From the NCBI RefSeq assembly GCF_946479965.1, contig NZ_CAMLHX010000002.1:92624-156623 (forward strand): a stretch of DNA of 64,000 bases, read 5' to 3'. This document shows, one piece after another, positions 63,946 through 64,000 of the stretch. The translations under genes and the position numbers were made by a program. Under the pieces are notes generated by a model. It was not told where the DNA came from. It was given only the letters and a program-made list of their open reading frames with translations, and did no database searches. The stretch's first letter is position 1. Each line of letters opens with the position of its first letter. This DNA comes from an uncultured Mucilaginibacter sp. GTDB taxonomy: Bacteria; Bacteroidota; Bacteroidia; Sphingobacteriales; Sphingobacteriaceae.

Positions 63946-64000
63946 TTACAGTTCTCTCAACCACACATTACGATAACTGATCGGCTCACTTTTATCGCCA
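63946..64000 (-). CDS. C-terminal end of a DUF1080 (3-keto-disaccharide hydrolase-type) protein
   Basis: Only the last 17 codons plus stop are in the window: GDKSEPISYRNVWLREL. The ending RN(V/I)W(L/I)R-x-L is typical of DUF1080/3-keto-disaccharide hydrolases, where the beta-sandwich finishes with this strand. The rest lies beyond 64000. DUF1080 proteins cleave 3-keto-glycosides or bind sugars, consistent with the Gfo/Idh/MocA operon 7 kb before. The call rests on a short piece and is tentative. Confidence 0.6.
   Translation of the reverse strand, partial: GDKSEPISYRNVWLREL

Overview
This window is chromosomal DNA of a member of the Bacteroidota, most likely a Sphingobacteriaceae species close to Mucilaginibacter or Pedobacter. 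The evidence is: many start codons lie just behind TAnnTTTG (-7) boxes; Shine-Dalgarno sequences are nearly absent (a clear one precedes only the gene at 4868); one surface protein carries a type IX secretion (type B) C-terminal domain; and GIN, DUF4199, DUF2795, STM3941 and BlaI/M56 families are all present. There is one tRNA (Lys, anticodon CUU). I see no rRNA, CRISPR array, prophage, transposase or integrase.

Layout. 1-5.5 kb: truncated secreted FG-GAP protein, GH67 alpha-glucuronidase, metallo-hydrolase, tRNA-Lys, reductase-like protein. 5.6-11.4 kb: L,D-transpeptidase with an unknown secreted partner, STM3941 protein, GIN-domain protein, Cu/Zn superoxide dismutase, Crp-type regulator, DoxX, FMN reductase. 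11.8-20.4 kb: NtrC-type regulator, MerR regulator, HipA-like kinase with DUF3037, beta-propeller protein, LuxR/DUF4199/reductase cluster, azoreductase and HxlR around a palindromic operator, PAS protein. 20.5-29.7 kb: CE1 esterase and GH43 operon, large ThuA/sugar-dehydrogenase/cytochrome fusion, SDR, KDPG aldolase, KDG kinase and YhcH-type protein. With the GH67 gene these suggest scattered glucuronoxylan and uronate use. 30-45.6 kb: housekeeping genes (yidC, pyrG, kdsB, deoxynucleoside kinase, trpS, plsC, gatC, ABC ATPase, cobalamin adenosyltransferase) plus a frameshifted T9SS protein and a GH19 chitinase. 45.7-55 kb: small membrane protein, dprA, a BlaI/M56 pair with two polyproline-bearing secreted proteins, thioesterase, desaturase, TolB-like protein. 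55-64 kb: sugar catabolism operon (Gfo/Idh/MocA, isomerase, MFS), exonuclease with a cyclic-nucleotide/CBS nucleotidyltransferase, recQ, and the end of a DUF1080 gene.

The most unusual signal is not a gene. Three related elements of about 215-220 bp (near 11.5, 29.8 and 58.8 kb) share an internal core. Their ends are inverted, and tandem about-10-nt words are stacked at one end. Two copies use one word (TGATCCAAAG type) and the third uses another (TGAAACGC type). Further intergenic elements (29.2, 40.0, 46.0 and 47.3 kb) are built from 7-nt words arranged head-to-head, again with locus-specific words, and an array of about 8-nt words lies at 47.15 kb. Some of these overlap the stop codons of trpS and dprA. 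I do not recognise them as a described family.
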